NCBI RefSeq assembly: GCF_003797945.1
Contig: NZ_RKKU01000014.1
Coordinates: forward strand, 31,631 to 95,630
Length of the DNA: 64,000 nucleotides
Direction: 5' to 3'
From: Pseudomonas neustonica
GTDB lineage: Bacteria; Pseudomonadota; Gammaproteobacteria; Pseudomonadales; Pseudomonadaceae
The notes under the pieces: generated by a model
The model's input: only the letters and a program-made list of their open reading frames with translations
What the model was told of the DNA's origin: nothing
Database searches by the model: none
Translations under genes and position numbers: made by a program
Shown: positions 23,468-36,501 of the stretch, piece after piece
Position numbering within the stretch: the stretch's first letter is position 1
Layout of the letters: the number at the start of each line of letters is the position of its first letter

Positions 23468-23968
23468 ATGCAGTACGCCCGCCCTGACCAACAGACATTG
23501 ACCCAAGCTGATCTGTTTCATAACGCCTTGATGGCAACACGTATGGAGCACAACCAGTTTGCCCGTTTGCAGCAGCCCAAACCGCTGTCTTCAACAGAAG
23601 AACAGGAGTACGGCTACAGCGAAATCAGCTTGCAGGGTGCTGCCCGCCAGTGCCTGCAATGGCTTGCTCCCGTACTGCGTGATCTCAGCAACAATGCAGC
23701 CCCGTTGTGGCTTACCCTGATCGACCCACCCGCCAGCCTGAGTAATCAGTGGCTGCGCAATGCCGACCTAGACCCCGAGCGAATCATGATCGTTCGCTCC
23801 AAGCCAGGCATGGACGTCACCAAACTATGCTGCGACCTGCTCAAACTAGGTGGAAGCCATACTGTCGTCAGCTGGCTACTACCCGACAGCAGCACTGCCC
23901 CACGCCTCGGGCGTGCAGCGCAAGCCGGCCACTGCCGCAGCCTCAACATCCGACTTCAAGCCGCGTGA
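23468..23968 (+). CDS. sulA: SulA-like SOS cell division inhibitor
   Basis: SulA blocks FtsZ assembly during DNA damage. The 166 residues match SulA/RecA-like features: a variable N-terminus, then YSEISLQGAARQCLQWLAPVLRDLSN, LWLTLIDPPASLSNQWLRNADLDPERIMIVRSK, and a C-terminal SWLLPDSSTAPRLGRAAQAGHC. It sits directly after lexA, with no promoter in the 10-base gap, so both LexA boxes control it. A terminator follows immediately. The position agrees with Pseudomonas lexA-sulA. Confidence 0.9.
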   Translation: MQYARPDQQTLTQADLFHNALMATRMEHNQFARLQQPKPLSSTEEQEYGYSEISLQGAARQCLQWLAPVLRDLSNNAAPLWLTLIDPPASLSNQWLRNADLDPERIMIVRSKPGMDVTKLCCDLLKLGGSHTVVSWLLPDSSTAPRLGRAAQAGHCRSLNIRLQAA

Positions 23969-23973
23969 CAAAC

Positions 23974-24007
23974 AAAAAGGCCAGAGACATTATCTCTGGC
24001 CTTTTTA
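23974..24007 (+). terminator. Rho-independent terminator after sulA
   Basis: A 9-base perfect stem (GGCCAGAGA/TCTCTGGCC) with a 5-base loop, flanked by A- and T-runs, begins 10 bases after the sulA stop. Confidence 0.92.
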
Positions 24008-24116
24008 TTCAGCTGCGACTGGCAGAAACACGATTCAAGTCTCCAGCCAACACACTGCGGAGCGACCTAACTAGCAACGCATTAGTTGCGCTAACTCCGT
24101 GCCAGCTGAAATCCGC

Positions 24117-24356
24117 TCAGTGGAGAACACGATCCTCAGGGATATGCTCGTCCTCTTCCTCATCCATAATCTGCCCGGCTGCTTGCATACCAGCACTAAT
24201 CATGGCCTTGGCTACTTCAATGTAGTTGCCCTGAAGGTAATCTTTGGCGTCAACCGAGAACTCGATCACCAGCAATGGCTCGCCCTCTTCGTCGGAGCGA
24301 CGCAGAGCGACCTTGCCATTATCCAGCTCAACGATTTCAAGAAAGGGTGAAGGCAT
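24117..24356 (-). CDS. Small conserved protein, unknown function
   Basis: This 79-residue acidic protein begins MPSPFLEIVELDNGKVALRRSD and ends in an acidic cluster (MDEEEDEHIPEDRVLH). I know of a protein like this at the same place between sulA and topA in Pseudomonas, but no function is assigned. It is probably cytoplasmic: no signal peptide or helices in the membrane range. It is transcribed with the next minus-strand genes (order topA, DUF6586-like, this gene). A GGAGACC box precedes the start. Confidence 0.75.
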   Translation of the reverse strand: MPSPFLEIVELDNGKVALRRSDEEGEPLLVIEFSVDAKDYLQGNYIEVAKAMISAGMQAAGQIMDEEEDEHIPEDRVLH

Positions 24357-24420
24357 CTAATCTGGTCTCCTGTAGTGCAGGCGCGCAGTATACCATAGCG
24401 CACCATCTACCGCAGCCCGA

Positions 24421-24924
24421 CTACCACTCAAGCATGCCTTCCCGGTAGCTGCGCACACGCTCGTTGAGAGCAATGCAAGCTTCGTTAGCATCCTCCAAAG
24501 ACCACTCCGCTCGCTTTACCGCGGTGCTCGCAATCAGCGTCTCGGCAGGCGCAGAGGCCTCAGGAACAGGAGGCGCCTGAAGCTGCTGCCAGGCCGCAAT
24601 AAGCTTGGCTAGCCAAGTATCGCGGCTATCAGCCATTTCAGTTAACTCGGCCAGCTCCGGCCCAGGGAAGCGCGCCACCACCGCTGGAGACAAGGCAGCC
24701 TCCACTTGACGCAGTTCAACCAACGGCCAGCGATAGCGGTCAGCCACCTCATGCACCACCGCTAACACACCTCGATACAGGTGAAATATGGCGTGCTCAC
24801 GGTGGTACTGAGTCTGGCTTGACGCATCGATGGCACCGGAGTTGGCCGCTTCAGCCCAAGCATCAATAGCCCTGCGTGCAAAGAACAGGGCCTGATTGGT
24901 ACGGGTATAAACTTCATTAGCCAT
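24421..24924 (-). CDS. DUF6586-like helical protein
   Basis: This 167-residue, probably all-helical cytoplasmic protein begins MANEVYTRTNQALFFARRAIDAWAEA and contains HREHAIFHLYRGVLAVVHEVADRY; the C-terminal helix is NEACIALNERVRSYREGMLEW. It resembles a conserved Pseudomonas protein located beside topA, which I associate with DUF6586. No function is known. It starts 11 bases after the topA stop, so it is likely in the same transcript. Confidence 0.75.
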   Translation of the reverse strand: MANEVYTRTNQALFFARRAIDAWAEAANSGAIDASSQTQYHREHAIFHLYRGVLAVVHEVADRYRWPLVELRQVEAALSPAVVARFPGPELAELTEMADSRDTWLAKLIAAWQQLQAPPVPEASAPAETLIASTAVKRAEWSLEDANEACIALNERVRSYREGMLEW

Positions 24925-24935
24925 GAAGAGCCACC

Positions 24936-27557
24936 TCAGCGCTTGGGTTTCTTGCGGCCATCATCTATCGACCATTTTTTACCGTCATGAAAAGCTCGCC
25001 AGCCACTTGGCTTGCCCTCAATTTCACTTTGCACATATTGCTCTTTGGTCTTGCGACTGTAACGCACAACAGTAGGATTACCGTCCGGATCAGCGACTGG
25101 CGCGCCCATCAGGAAATGATACTTGGGGTCAATCTCGTCTTTGTGCGGCAGCAACTCTTTGACCAGGGGCGCGCGCGTTTCCCGATTTTTGGGGAACTGG
25201 CTGGCAGCGAGAAACAAACCAGAAGCACCATCGCGCAAGATATAGACGTCATCGACCTTCTCGCACTGCAGCTCAGGCATTTTGACCGGATCCATCTTGG
25301 GAGGAGCCGCTTCACCGCTCTTGAGCAGCTTGCGCGTATTCTTGCACTCGCTGTTAGTGCAACCAAAATACTTACCGAAGCGTCCTGTCTTCAGCTGCAT
25401 TTCGCTGCCGCACTTGTCACACTCCAGAACCGGACCGTCATAGCCCTTGATCTTGAACTGACCTTGTTCGATTTCAAAGCCACTACAGTCGGGATTATTA
25501 CCGCATACGTGTAGCTTACGCTTCTCATCAACCAGGTAACTGTCCATGGCCGTACTGCAGATAGGGCATCTACGCTTGGCGCGCAAAACCCGAGACTCGC
25601 CCTCATCATCATCGGCAGCGACTTCGTTACCAGGCACCAGATTAATGGTTTCCTTGCAACGCTCCTTGGGCGGCAGCGCATAGCCTGAGCAACCCAGGAA
25701 TACACCGGTAGAAGCAGTGCGAATCATCATTGGCCGACCGCATGCCTGACAGGCGATATCGGTCTGAGTGGGCTGATTGGCCCGCATACCCCGCTCGTCA
25801 TCCGTGGACGAGGCTACTTTCAGCTTGGCACTGAAGTCCGCATAAAAATCATCCAACACCTGCTTCCAGACAACCTCACCCTGAGCGACGTCATCCAGCG
25901 ACTCTTCCATGCGCGCAGTAAAGCCATAGTCCATCAGGTTCGGGAAACTCTCACCCAAACGCTCAGTGACAATATCGCCCATTTTTTCGGCGTAAAAACG
26001 TCGATTATTCAGCGTTACATAACCGCGATCCTGAATAGTCGAGATGATTGATGCATAAGTAGATGGGCGACCAATACCGCGCTTTTCCAGCTCTTTTACC
26101 AGACTGGCTTCAGCGTAGCGCGCTGGCGGCTTGGTAAAATGCTGCTTGGGCTCCAACGCCTGCAGAGCCAATACGTCGTCAACCTTGATATCAGGCAGCA
26201 CCTCATCCTCGCCACCCTTACCTTGCGGTGGCAGTACCTTGGTGTAACCGTCAAACTTGAGAATACGGCCCTTGGCGCGCAACTCAAAATCACCTGCACC
26301 AACCTGAATGCTGGTGGAAAGATATTTGGCAGGCGTCATCTGGCAGGCGACAAACTGGCGCCAGATCAGCTCATACAGACGCTCGGCATCACGTTCCATG
26401 CCCTTGAGGTCAGCCTGCTTCAGCTTTACGTCGGAGGGGCGGATAGCCTCGTGGGCTTCCTGCGCACCTTCCTTGCTGCTATAGGAATTCGGCTTCTCTG
26501 GCAGGTAATCCTTGCCGAAGGTCTTTTCAATATAGCCGCGCGCCATGGTGACCGCATCAGCTGAAAGATTGGTCGAATCGGTACGCATGTAGGTGATGTA
26601 ACCCGCTTCATAGAGCCGCTGGGCCATCATCATGGTTTTCTTCACGCTGAAGCTCAGGCGGGTACTGGCAGCCTGTTGCAGCGTGGAGGTAATAAAAGGT
26701 GCGTTGGGGCGAGAGCTGGTTGGCTTATCCTCACGCTTGAGAACGCGGTAGTCGGCTTTTTCAAGCAAAGCCAAGGCAGCATCAGCCTGCGCCTTTGCAG
26801 TCGGCCTGAAGGCCTCTCCAGCCTGCTTAACCACCTCGAAACGCACTGCTTCAGCCTTGGGCGTGTGTAGCTGAGCGTGAATCTCCCAGAACTCTTCCGG
26901 AATGAAGGCGCGAATCTCACGCTCCCGATCCGAGATGAGCTTTACGGCAACCGACTGCACCCGGCCTGCTGACAAGCCGCGGGCAATCTTCTGCCATAGC
27001 AACGGCGAAACCATATAGCCGACCACGCGATCGAGAAAACGACGCGCCTGCTGGGCATTAACACGGTTCAGATCCAGCTGACCTGGCTTGGCAAATGCCT
27101 CCTGAATCGCTTTCTTGGTGATCTCATTAAACACTACTCGCTTATAGCGACTTTCATCACCACCGATACTTTCCCGCAGGTGCCAGGCAATCGCCTCCCC
27201 CTCGCGGTCCAAATCCGTTGCGAGATAAACCGTGTCGGCGTCTTTGGCCAACCGGCGCAATTCGTCGACGACTTTTTCCTTGCCAGGCAAAATCTCGTAA
27301 TGCGCCGCCCAACCATTGTCCGGGTCAACACCCATACGTTTGACTAGTTGCGCGCGCGCTTTGGCCTGTTTTTCCTGCTCGCTGGCGGGTGCGGCCTTAC
27401 GGCCACCCTTGGGTTTGCTGTCGGTCTTGGCGCTGCCGCTAGTGGGCAGATCGCGAATATGACCGATGCTAGACTTCACAATGAAATCATTACCAAGATA
27501 CTTGTTGATTGTCTTGGCTTTGGCCGGTGATTCCACAATGACCAGTGCTTTTCCCAT
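24936..27557 (-). CDS. topA: DNA topoisomerase I
   Basis: This type IA topoisomerase relaxes negative supercoils. The 873 residues begin with the TOPRIM domain ([22 protein letters not shown], later [17 protein letters not shown] with the DxD metal residues). The active-site tyrosine is in [17 protein letters not shown], and the [19 protein letters not shown] segment follows. Several C-terminal cysteine pairs ([24 protein letters not shown]) form zinc ribbons. Length matches Pseudomonas TopA. The C-terminus ends in a lysine-rich tail (GRKKPKR). Confidence 0.98.
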   Translation of the reverse strand: MGKALVIVESPAKAKTINKYLGNDFIVKSSIGHIRDLPTSGSAKTDSKPKGGRKAAPASEQEKQAKARAQLVKRMGVDPDNGWAAHYEILPGKEKVVDELRRLAKDADTVYLATDLDREGEAIAWHLRESIGGDESRYKRVVFNEITKKAIQEAFAKPGQLDLNRVNAQQARRFLDRVVGYMVSPLLWQKIARGLSAGRVQSVAVKLISDREREIRAFIPEEFWEIHAQLHTPKAEAVRFEVVKQAGEAFRPTAKAQADAALALLEKADYRVLKREDKPTSSRPNAPFITSTLQQAASTRLSFSVKKTMMMAQRLYEAGYITYMRTDSTNLSADAVTMARGYIEKTFGKDYLPEKPNSYSSKEGAQEAHEAIRPSDVKLKQADLKGMERDAERLYELIWRQFVACQMTPAKYLSTSIQVGAGDFELRAKGRILKFDGYTKVLPPQGKGGEDEVLPDIKVDDVLALQALEPKQHFTKPPARYAEASLVKELEKRGIGRPSTYASIISTIQDRGYVTLNNRRFYAEKMGDIVTERLGESFPNLMDYGFTARMEESLDDVAQGEVVWKQVLDDFYADFSAKLKVASSTDDERGMRANQPTQTDIACQACGRPMMIRTASTGVFLGCSGYALPPKERCKETINLVPGNEVAADDDEGESRVLRAKRRCPICSTAMDSYLVDEKRKLHVCGNNPDCSGFEIEQGQFKIKGYDGPVLECDKCGSEMQLKTGRFGKYFGCTNSECKNTRKLLKSGEAAPPKMDPVKMPELQCEKVDDVYILRDGASGLFLAASQFPKNRETRAPLVKELLPHKDEIDPKYHFLMGAPVADPDGNPTVVRYSRKTKEQYVQSEIEGKPSGWRAFHDGKKWSIDDGRKKPKR

Positions 27558-27655
27558 AGGTAATCGTTTTCCTGACTCAAGCTGATTGAATGGCCCACTA
27601 AACTGCGCAGCACCATCAAAGAAAGGCTGTGGTAGCCACTCGGAGGGGCCAGAGC

Positions 27656-27874
27656 CTACACGTCTTCGCTGACAAAGGTAAAGCGCGGATATACTTTGCC
27701 GTCAACCTCTACCCTTTCTTCAAACATCGCCTGCGGCCGAACCCATAGGTCAAAATTGCCGTAAAGCGTGCGATATACAACCAACGACTCTTCGGTTTCA
27801 GAATGTGTCGCGAGACCAATAACCTCGTAATCCTTTCCTTTATAGTGCCGATAACGTCCGGGGCGCATAAACAA
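27656..27874 (-). CDS. DUF1653 protein
   Basis: This 72-residue protein matches the DUF1653 family: [52 protein letters not shown] is close to the family consensus. These proteins are small beta-rich cytoplasmic domains whose function is unknown. It stands alone between topA and fadA on the minus strand, 98 bases before the topA start. The start shows a weak box (TTGAGGAC). Confidence 0.85.
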   Translation of the reverse strand: MFMRPGRYRHYKGKDYEVIGLATHSETEESLVVYRTLYGNFDLWVRPQAMFEERVEVDGKVYPRFTFVSEDV

Positions 27875-27918
27875 GTCCTCAATTCAGTTTAGCGGGTGTC
27901 TACACAGCCGCTCAGCCA

Positions 27919-27947
27919 TAAAAAAGCCGAGGCACATGGCCTCGGCT
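27919..27947 (-). terminator. Rho-independent terminator after fadA
   Basis: A 9-base stem (AGCCGAGGC/GCCTCGGCT) with a 5-base loop, flanked by an A-run that reads as T-run on the minus strand, follows the fadBA operon. Confidence 0.85.
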
Positions 27948-27967
27948 ATGGTCACACCCTGATCTTG

Positions 27968-31321
<3,354 letters not shown>

Positions 31322-31834
31322 CAACTGATCTCCACGCTATGAAAGCACATGAGAAACACCAGTCGCCTTCGCCAGCTTGGCGCCAGCGAACAACTGATGT
31401 CATGAACGATCCCGATAATCGGGGAAACGATGAATAAAAAATTCATACGGCCGTTTGATTCGGGTGCGCACACCTTCTGTCAAAAGCCCGCTCTTGTCAA
31501 TCTGCCTGCCAATAGGCCGTATCGCGAAAAAGCCGCGAAACCAGTAACCGAGGAGTATTTTATACCTATAAAACAATAAGTTAATTGACGACACCGGCAA
31601 GCAACCAAGAATCACCAAAAAGATCAAATCAGGTACCGCAAACCCCTACTGTAGCAGGCGCCATGCACACCACAAACCACCAAGGCGCACTATAACGAAT
31701 GAAAAAAAGACGGGACTTCGAAGCACTATGCCCAGCCCTGCAACAGCGCTATGCTCAGTCATGATGTTAAGCAAAACAGGCTGCACGCAAGGCGGCAACA
31801 CTGCTAGTATCCGAAGAAAAAAGGAGAGATGCCG
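31322..31834. other. Gene-free stretch upstream of fadB and the usp gene
   Basis: These 513 bases contain no convincing gene. Open frames are short, lack ribosome binding sites and resemble no family I recognise. The stretch is AT-richer than its flanks in the middle (31420-31720). It must hold the promoters for fadBA (minus) and the universal stress protein (plus). A possible PsrA half-site pair is listed separately. Confidence 0.6.
31444..31457. promoter_or_regulatory. Weak candidate PsrA site upstream of fadB
   Basis: CATAC-GGCC-GTTTG matches the PsrA consensus with one mismatch in the left half-site. It lies 123 bases upstream of the fadB start. The known regulation of fadBA by PsrA in Pseudomonas makes it worth listing, but the match is modest. 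Confidence 0.3.
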
Positions 31835-32272
31835 ATGCTGTACTCACACGTGCTGGTGGCCGTGGATCTGATAGAAGAATGTCGCGAAGTGGCCGATCAC
31901 GCAATGAAGCTTGCGAAGGCACTGGATGCCAAGCTGTCTCTGCTGCACGTGGTAGAACCACTGGCAATGGCCTATGGCGGAGACGTGCCGATGGACCTGT
32001 CCATGCTCCAGCAACAGCAATTTGAGCAAGCCAAGGAACGGATGCAGATGTTCGCTGCCGATTATGGATTACCAGATGATCGCCTACAGATAGCCTTCGG
32101 CCATCCGCGCCAAGAGATCCATCGCGTGACGGAAGAGCAGTCCTGCGACCTGATAGTAGTGGGTAGTCACGGACGCCACGGCCTGGCCCTGTTACTGGGC
32201 TCGACAGCCAACGATGTATTGCACGGCGCACCCTGCGATGTCATAGCCGTACGCCTGGGCAAAAAAAGCTAA
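31835..32272 (+). CDS. Universal stress protein
   Basis: This 145-residue UspA-fold protein has MLYSHVLVAVDL at the start, ALDAKLSLLHVVEP in the first half, and the ATP-binding pattern VVGSHGRHGLALLLGSTANDVLHGAPCDVIAV at the C-terminus (G-2x-G-9x-G-S/T type). It is cytoplasmic. I use the second ATG (31835) because the AAGGAGAG box lies at the right distance; the first ATG at 31829 would be only two or so bases from it. It is divergent from fadB and convergent with uup. Confidence 0.9.
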   Translation: MLYSHVLVAVDLIEECREVADHAMKLAKALDAKLSLLHVVEPLAMAYGGDVPMDLSMLQQQQFEQAKERMQMFAADYGLPDDRLQIAFGHPRQEIHRVTEEQSCDLIVVGSHGRHGLALLLGSTANDVLHGAPCDVIAVRLGKKS

Positions 32273-32284
32273 AGCACGAGCCAG

Positions 32285-32305
32285 AAGCTTCAAGCTTCAA
32301 GCTTC
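32285..32305. repeat. Three tandem 7-base repeats
   Basis: AAGCTTC repeated three times head to tail, followed by a partial fourth copy. It lies just after the usp stop. Similar AAGCTTC-rich tracts are common between genes in Pseudomonas; function unknown. Confidence 0.85.
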
Positions 32306-32327
32306 AAGCCACAGCCTAAGTCAGCCT

Positions 32328-32357
32328 GCGCGACACTTACACCTGAAAGTGTCGCGC
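32328..32357. repeat. Perfect 11-base inverted repeat
   Basis: GCGCGACACTT and its exact complement are separated by an 8-base loop, between convergent usp and uup genes. There is no T-run on either side, so it is a stable hairpin that may act as a transcript end or a protein site. Confidence 0.8.
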
Positions 32358-32422
32358 AACCAGCCAATTTAAAGCTGAAACCCCAAGCCAACACCCACTG
32401 CTTGCCGCTTAACCCTGACGAC

Positions 32423-34348
32423 TTAGCCGCCAGCTTGCTCTTCCAATTCCGCCCAACGCTCCATAGCCAGATCGAGCTCCTGCTGTTTCTGCTCGACCTC
32501 TGCCAACACCTTGGCAGTAGCGTCATGCGACTGCTGATAGAAAGCCGGATCGCTAATCTGCTGCTGCAGGGCCTCAAGCTTGCTTTCCAGCGTTTCCATA
32601 ACTTCAGGCAGTGCATCCAGCTCACGCTGCAACTTGTAGCTCAACTTCACTTTGGGTTGCACTGACACTGGCGCAGCAGCTACTGGCGGCTCAGGGACTT
32701 CTGCAGCGGCCTCCGTCTGAGCATTGGCGTCCTCGCCCCACTCTGCCAATGTTTCGATGCGCCCGCCCTGACGTAGCCAATCGGCATAACCGCCGACGTA
32801 CTCGCGTACCTTACCGCCACCTTCAAATACCAGGCTGCTGGTAACTACGTTATCAAGGAACACCCGGTCGTGGCTTACGATCAACACAGTACCGTCGAAA
32901 CCGGCCAGAACCTCTTCCAACAGCTCCAGAGTCTCGACATCCAAGTCGTTAGTCGGCTCATCCAGCACCAGCATATTGGCCGGTTTACTGAACAGGCGCG
33001 CGAGCAGCAAGCGTGCGCGCTCACCACCGGACAAGGCCTTCACCGGCGTACGTGCGCGCTCCGGCGAGAACAGGAAGTCGCCCAGGTAGCTAATGACATG
33101 CCGACGATCGCCATTAATTTCAATAAAGTCGCGACCTTCAGAAATATTATCGATCACCGTCTTTTCCGGCTCCAACTGATCGCGCAGCTGATCGAAATAG
33201 GCCACTTCCAGCTTGGTGCCACTGTGGATCTTGCCGCTATCAGGCTGCAGCTTGCCGAGCAGCAGCTTGAGCAGGGTACTTTTGCCGCAACCGTTATTAC
33301 CAATCAAACCGATACGGTCGCCACGAATAACGTTGACGGACAAATCGCGCACCAGAGGCGTGCGACCTGGCCACGCAAAATTGATGTGCTCAACCTCAAT
33401 AACCCGCTTACCGGAGGAGTCTGCGGTTTCCAGTTGGAAACTCGCCTTACCCTGCCGCTCAATTCGCTGAGCGCGCTCATCGCGCATGGCCTTGAGCGCT
33501 CGCACACGACCCTCGTTACGGGTCCGCCGCGCCTTGATACCCTGGCGAATCCATACTTCCTCCTGCGCGAGCTTCTTATCAAACAACGCATTGGCGGTAG
33601 CTTCAGCGGCCAGCTGCTGCTCCTTGTGCTCAAGGAAACTACGGTAGTCGCCAACCCAGTCAATCAGCTGCCCACGATCCAGCTCAAGAATACGCGTAGC
33701 CAGCGCCTGCAGAAATTGACGGTCGTGAGTAATAAAGAGTACCGCGCCGCGAAAATCCAACAACACTTGCTCCAACCAGGCGATAGTATGAATATCCAGG
33801 TGGTTGGTAGGCTCATCCAACAGCAGCACGTCAGGTTCTGCCACCAGCGCCTGCGCCAGCAATACGCGACGACGCCAGCCCCCAGAGAGCTCCGACATGA
33901 CCTTGTCCGCTGGCAAGCCCAGGCGCGTCAGGGTGGTCTCCACCAACTGGTCAAGACGCCAGCCGTCCTTGGCTTCCAGGCGCTCTTGCACCTTCTCTAG
34001 GCGCGCAAGCTCGGCATCACCCATATCGCCCGTAATCAGATGATGATACTCAGCGAGCAAATCTCCGACACCAGCCAGACCGGCCGCGACCACGTCATAG
34101 ACCGTTTTATCGTCAGCCTTGGGTAGTTCCTGCGGCAACTGCCCAATTTTCAGACCCGGAGCAGCCCAGATTTCACCTTCATCAGCTGGCTGATCACCGT
34201 CGATCAGCCTGAACAGGCTCGACTTGCCCGCACCATTGCGGCCAATCAGGCACACCCGTTCACCTCGATCGAGCTGAAAGCTGACCTTGTCGAGTAGCGG
34301 ATTGAGGCCGAAGGCCAAGGAGACATCGGTAAAGGAAAGAAGAGCCAT
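32423..34348 (-). CDS. uup: Uup, ABC-F family ATPase
   Basis: This soluble duplicated ABC ATPase of the ABC-F class acts on ribosomes or DNA-associated processes; it is not a transporter. It has 641 residues with two cassettes: Walker A CLIGRNGAGKSSLF and IGLIGNNGCGKSTLLK, signatures ELSGGWRRRVLLAQAL and ALSGGERARLLLARL, and Walker B DVLLLDEPTNHLD and MLVLDEPTNDLD. No transmembrane helices are present. The C-terminal region from about residue 560 is a coiled coil (KLSYKLQRELDALPEVMETLESKLEAL), typical of Uup. It converges on the usp gene. Confidence 0.95.
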   Translation of the reverse strand: MALLSFTDVSLAFGLNPLLDKVSFQLDRGERVCLIGRNGAGKSSLFRLIDGDQPADEGEIWAAPGLKIGQLPQELPKADDKTVYDVVAAGLAGVGDLLAEYHHLITGDMGDAELARLEKVQERLEAKDGWRLDQLVETTLTRLGLPADKVMSELSGGWRRRVLLAQALVAEPDVLLLDEPTNHLDIHTIAWLEQVLLDFRGAVLFITHDRQFLQALATRILELDRGQLIDWVGDYRSFLEHKEQQLAAEATANALFDKKLAQEEVWIRQGIKARRTRNEGRVRALKAMRDERAQRIERQGKASFQLETADSSGKRVIEVEHINFAWPGRTPLVRDLSVNVIRGDRIGLIGNNGCGKSTLLKLLLGKLQPDSGKIHSGTKLEVAYFDQLRDQLEPEKTVIDNISEGRDFIEINGDRRHVISYLGDFLFSPERARTPVKALSGGERARLLLARLFSKPANMLVLDEPTNDLDVETLELLEEVLAGFDGTVLIVSHDRVFLDNVVTSSLVFEGGGKVREYVGGYADWLRQGGRIETLAEWGEDANAQTEAAAEVPEPPVAAAPVSVQPKVKLSYKLQRELDALPEVMETLESKLEALQQQISDPAFYQQSHDATAKVLAEVEQKQQELDLAMERWAELEEQAGG

Positions 34349-34547
34349 AGCACACCTGTGATTGAATCAGACGGGCATTCTACCTGTAGCGGCGCCACTC
34401 TGTAACAAATGCCCATTAATTCGCAGCTGCCCCTTTTTCAACACGGGGCAAAAAGCTAAGCTGTGGACCCAGGTTCGCCGTACGCAGCGACCGCCTGCGA
34501 GCACCTGAAACTCACCCGGCTATTGTTGCCCTCCTGGCAGGATCACT

Positions 34548-36497
34548 ATGTACCGCACCATCCGTTTTCGCACCGCTGTATTGCGTAGCCTCCTGGCTAC
34601 CAGTCTGTTATTCATCAGCTTTTTCGCCGAAGCTGACAAGCTGGATACTCAGCGACTGCTGTATGACCAAGCCATGGACGCCATAGAGAAAGGCGATACC
34701 AGCCGCTACCGACAGCTCGAATCCGGCCTGCGTGACTACCCACTTTACGGCTACCTGGTCCTGGCCAAGCTCAACCAAGACTTCTCTAGTGCGTCAGACG
34801 AGCAAATCACCGTATTTTTGCGCACCTATGGCGACCTGCCATTCGCCAACCGCCTAAAAGCACGCTGGCTATACCGGCTGGCGGACCAGGGGAAGTGGTC
34901 GACCTTTGAGCAGAACTACACCACAGCGGATCAAAGCGCGGGACTTGAGTGTAAAGCCACCATGCGTCGCTGGGATCAAGGCCAAAGTGCGGCGGCGATG
35001 CAAGAAGCACAAGCTCTGTGGACAGTCGGCCGCTCACAACCCAATGCATGCGATCCGCTATTCGCTCGCTGGCAGCAAGCGGGAGGGCGCACCGACGATG
35101 TTGTATGGCAGCGCATTCGCCTTGCCTTGCTCTATCGTCAGGACGGGCTGGCGCGCTACCTGACCAAGCTGATGTCCAGCAATAAGCAGCTGGCAGAACG
35201 CTTCGTTGAAACCGCCACCAAACCCACAGCATTGCGCGACAGTAGCAATTATCGGATCAGTGCAAGCCAACCCGCAGACAAGTTGGCCGACATAGCAACG
35301 GTCGCCTTACGCCGCCTCGGTCGCGACAACAGCAGTGCTGCCTTTGACATCTGGCCGCTATACAAAGACCTGCCCTATAGCGAAGAAGACCGACTCGCCA
35401 TCACGCGTGACATCGGCGTGCGCCTGGCGCGCAGAGTTCAACCTGCGGCCCTGGCCTTCATGGCGGCCAACGACCCGCAAATGAAAGACGACGACATCAG
35501 TGAGTGGCGCATTCGCCTGGCATTACGCACCAGCAACTGGGAGACAGCGCACGCACTGACTCAGCAGATGCCCGAATCCATGGGCAGCCAGAACCGCTGG
35601 CGGTATTGGAAGCTGCGTAGCGCCCAACTGGCCTCCAGCAACGCTGGCGAGCTGATCAACGAATACAAGGACCTGGCCGAGCAACGCGACTTTTATGGCT
35701 TCCTTGCAGCCGAGCGAAGCAACCAGCCCTACGCCCTTAACCACGTCAGCGCACCGGTTTCAGACCAGCTTCTGGAACGGGTCAAAGCGCTGCCAGCCAC
35801 GCAGCGCGCCTACGAGTTTCTCGCCCGCGACGAACTCACCGAGGCCCGCCGCGAGTGGTATCACGCTGGTGACAACTTCAGTCGCGAAGAGCTGATGGCT
35901 CAGGCAAAACTGGCACGTGAGATGGGTTGGTATTTCCCTGCGATCCGTGGCATCAGCATTGCCGAATATTGGGATGACCTGGATATCCGCTTCCCGATGG
36001 CTTATCGCGAGCCCATTGTGCAGCAAGCTCAGGCCCGCCAGATCAACTCAAGCTGGGTCTATGCGATTACTCGTCAGGAGAGCGCCTTTATGGCCGATGC
36101 CCGCTCGCACGCAGGCGCCATGGGCCTGATGCAGCTCATGCCAGCAACAGCGCGCGAAACAGCTCGGCAATACGACATACCCTACGGCAGATCAACCGAC
36201 GCACTGATACCTGAGCGCAACATTGCCATCGGGGCTGCGTACCTTTCTCGCCTGAGCGGTCAGTTCAATGGCAACCGTGTGCTCGCCTCGGCCGCCTACA
36301 ATGCCGGCCCCGGCCGAGTACGCCAATGGACCCGCGGTATGGGCAACTTACCAGCTGACGTATGGGTAGAGGCTATCCCGTTCGACGAAACACGCAAATA
36401 TGTGCAGAGCGTGCTGAGCTACGCCGTTATTTACGGTGAGAAGCTAGGCATCAAGCAAAGCGTGATGGACCAGCACGAGCGCTATCTGGAGTTTTAA
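34548..36497 (+). CDS. slt: Soluble lytic transglycosylase
   Basis: This periplasmic enzyme cleaves peptidoglycan glycan strands to anhydro-muropeptides. The 649 residues start with a signal peptide (about residues 1-29). A long superhelical U/L domain of helical repeats follows. The catalytic lysozyme-like domain is at the C-terminus: SWVYAITRQESAFMADARSHAGAMGLMQLMPATARETA, with the catalytic glutamate in RQESAF, then AYLSRLSGQFNGNRVLASAAYNAGPGRVRQW. The length matches Slt70. It pairs functionally with NagZ, which handles its products. Confidence 0.95.
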   Translation: MYRTIRFRTAVLRSLLATSLLFISFFAEADKLDTQRLLYDQAMDAIEKGDTSRYRQLESGLRDYPLYGYLVLAKLNQDFSSASDEQITVFLRTYGDLPFANRLKARWLYRLADQGKWSTFEQNYTTADQSAGLECKATMRRWDQGQSAAAMQEAQALWTVGRSQPNACDPLFARWQQAGGRTDDVVWQRIRLALLYRQDGLARYLTKLMSSNKQLAERFVETATKPTALRDSSNYRISASQPADKLADIATVALRRLGRDNSSAAFDIWPLYKDLPYSEEDRLAITRDIGVRLARRVQPAALAFMAANDPQMKDDDISEWRIRLALRTSNWETAHALTQQMPESMGSQNRWRYWKLRSAQLASSNAGELINEYKDLAEQRDFYGFLAAERSNQPYALNHVSAPVSDQLLERVKALPATQRAYEFLARDELTEARREWYHAGDNFSREELMAQAKLAREMGWYFPAIRGISIAEYWDDLDIRFPMAYREPIVQQAQARQINSSWVYAITRQESAFMADARSHAGAMGLMQLMPATARETARQYDIPYGRSTDALIPERNIAIGAAYLSRLSGQFNGNRVLASAAYNAGPGRVRQWTRGMGNLPADVWVEAIPFDETRKYVQSVLSYAVIYGEKLGIKQSVMDQHERYLEF

Positions 36498-36501
36498 GCC
36501 C

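Noticed and set aside
31400..31627. 75-residue minus-strand frame in the gap before the usp gene
   Set aside because: Composition looks random, no ribosome binding site, and it lies in the presumed fadBA promoter region.
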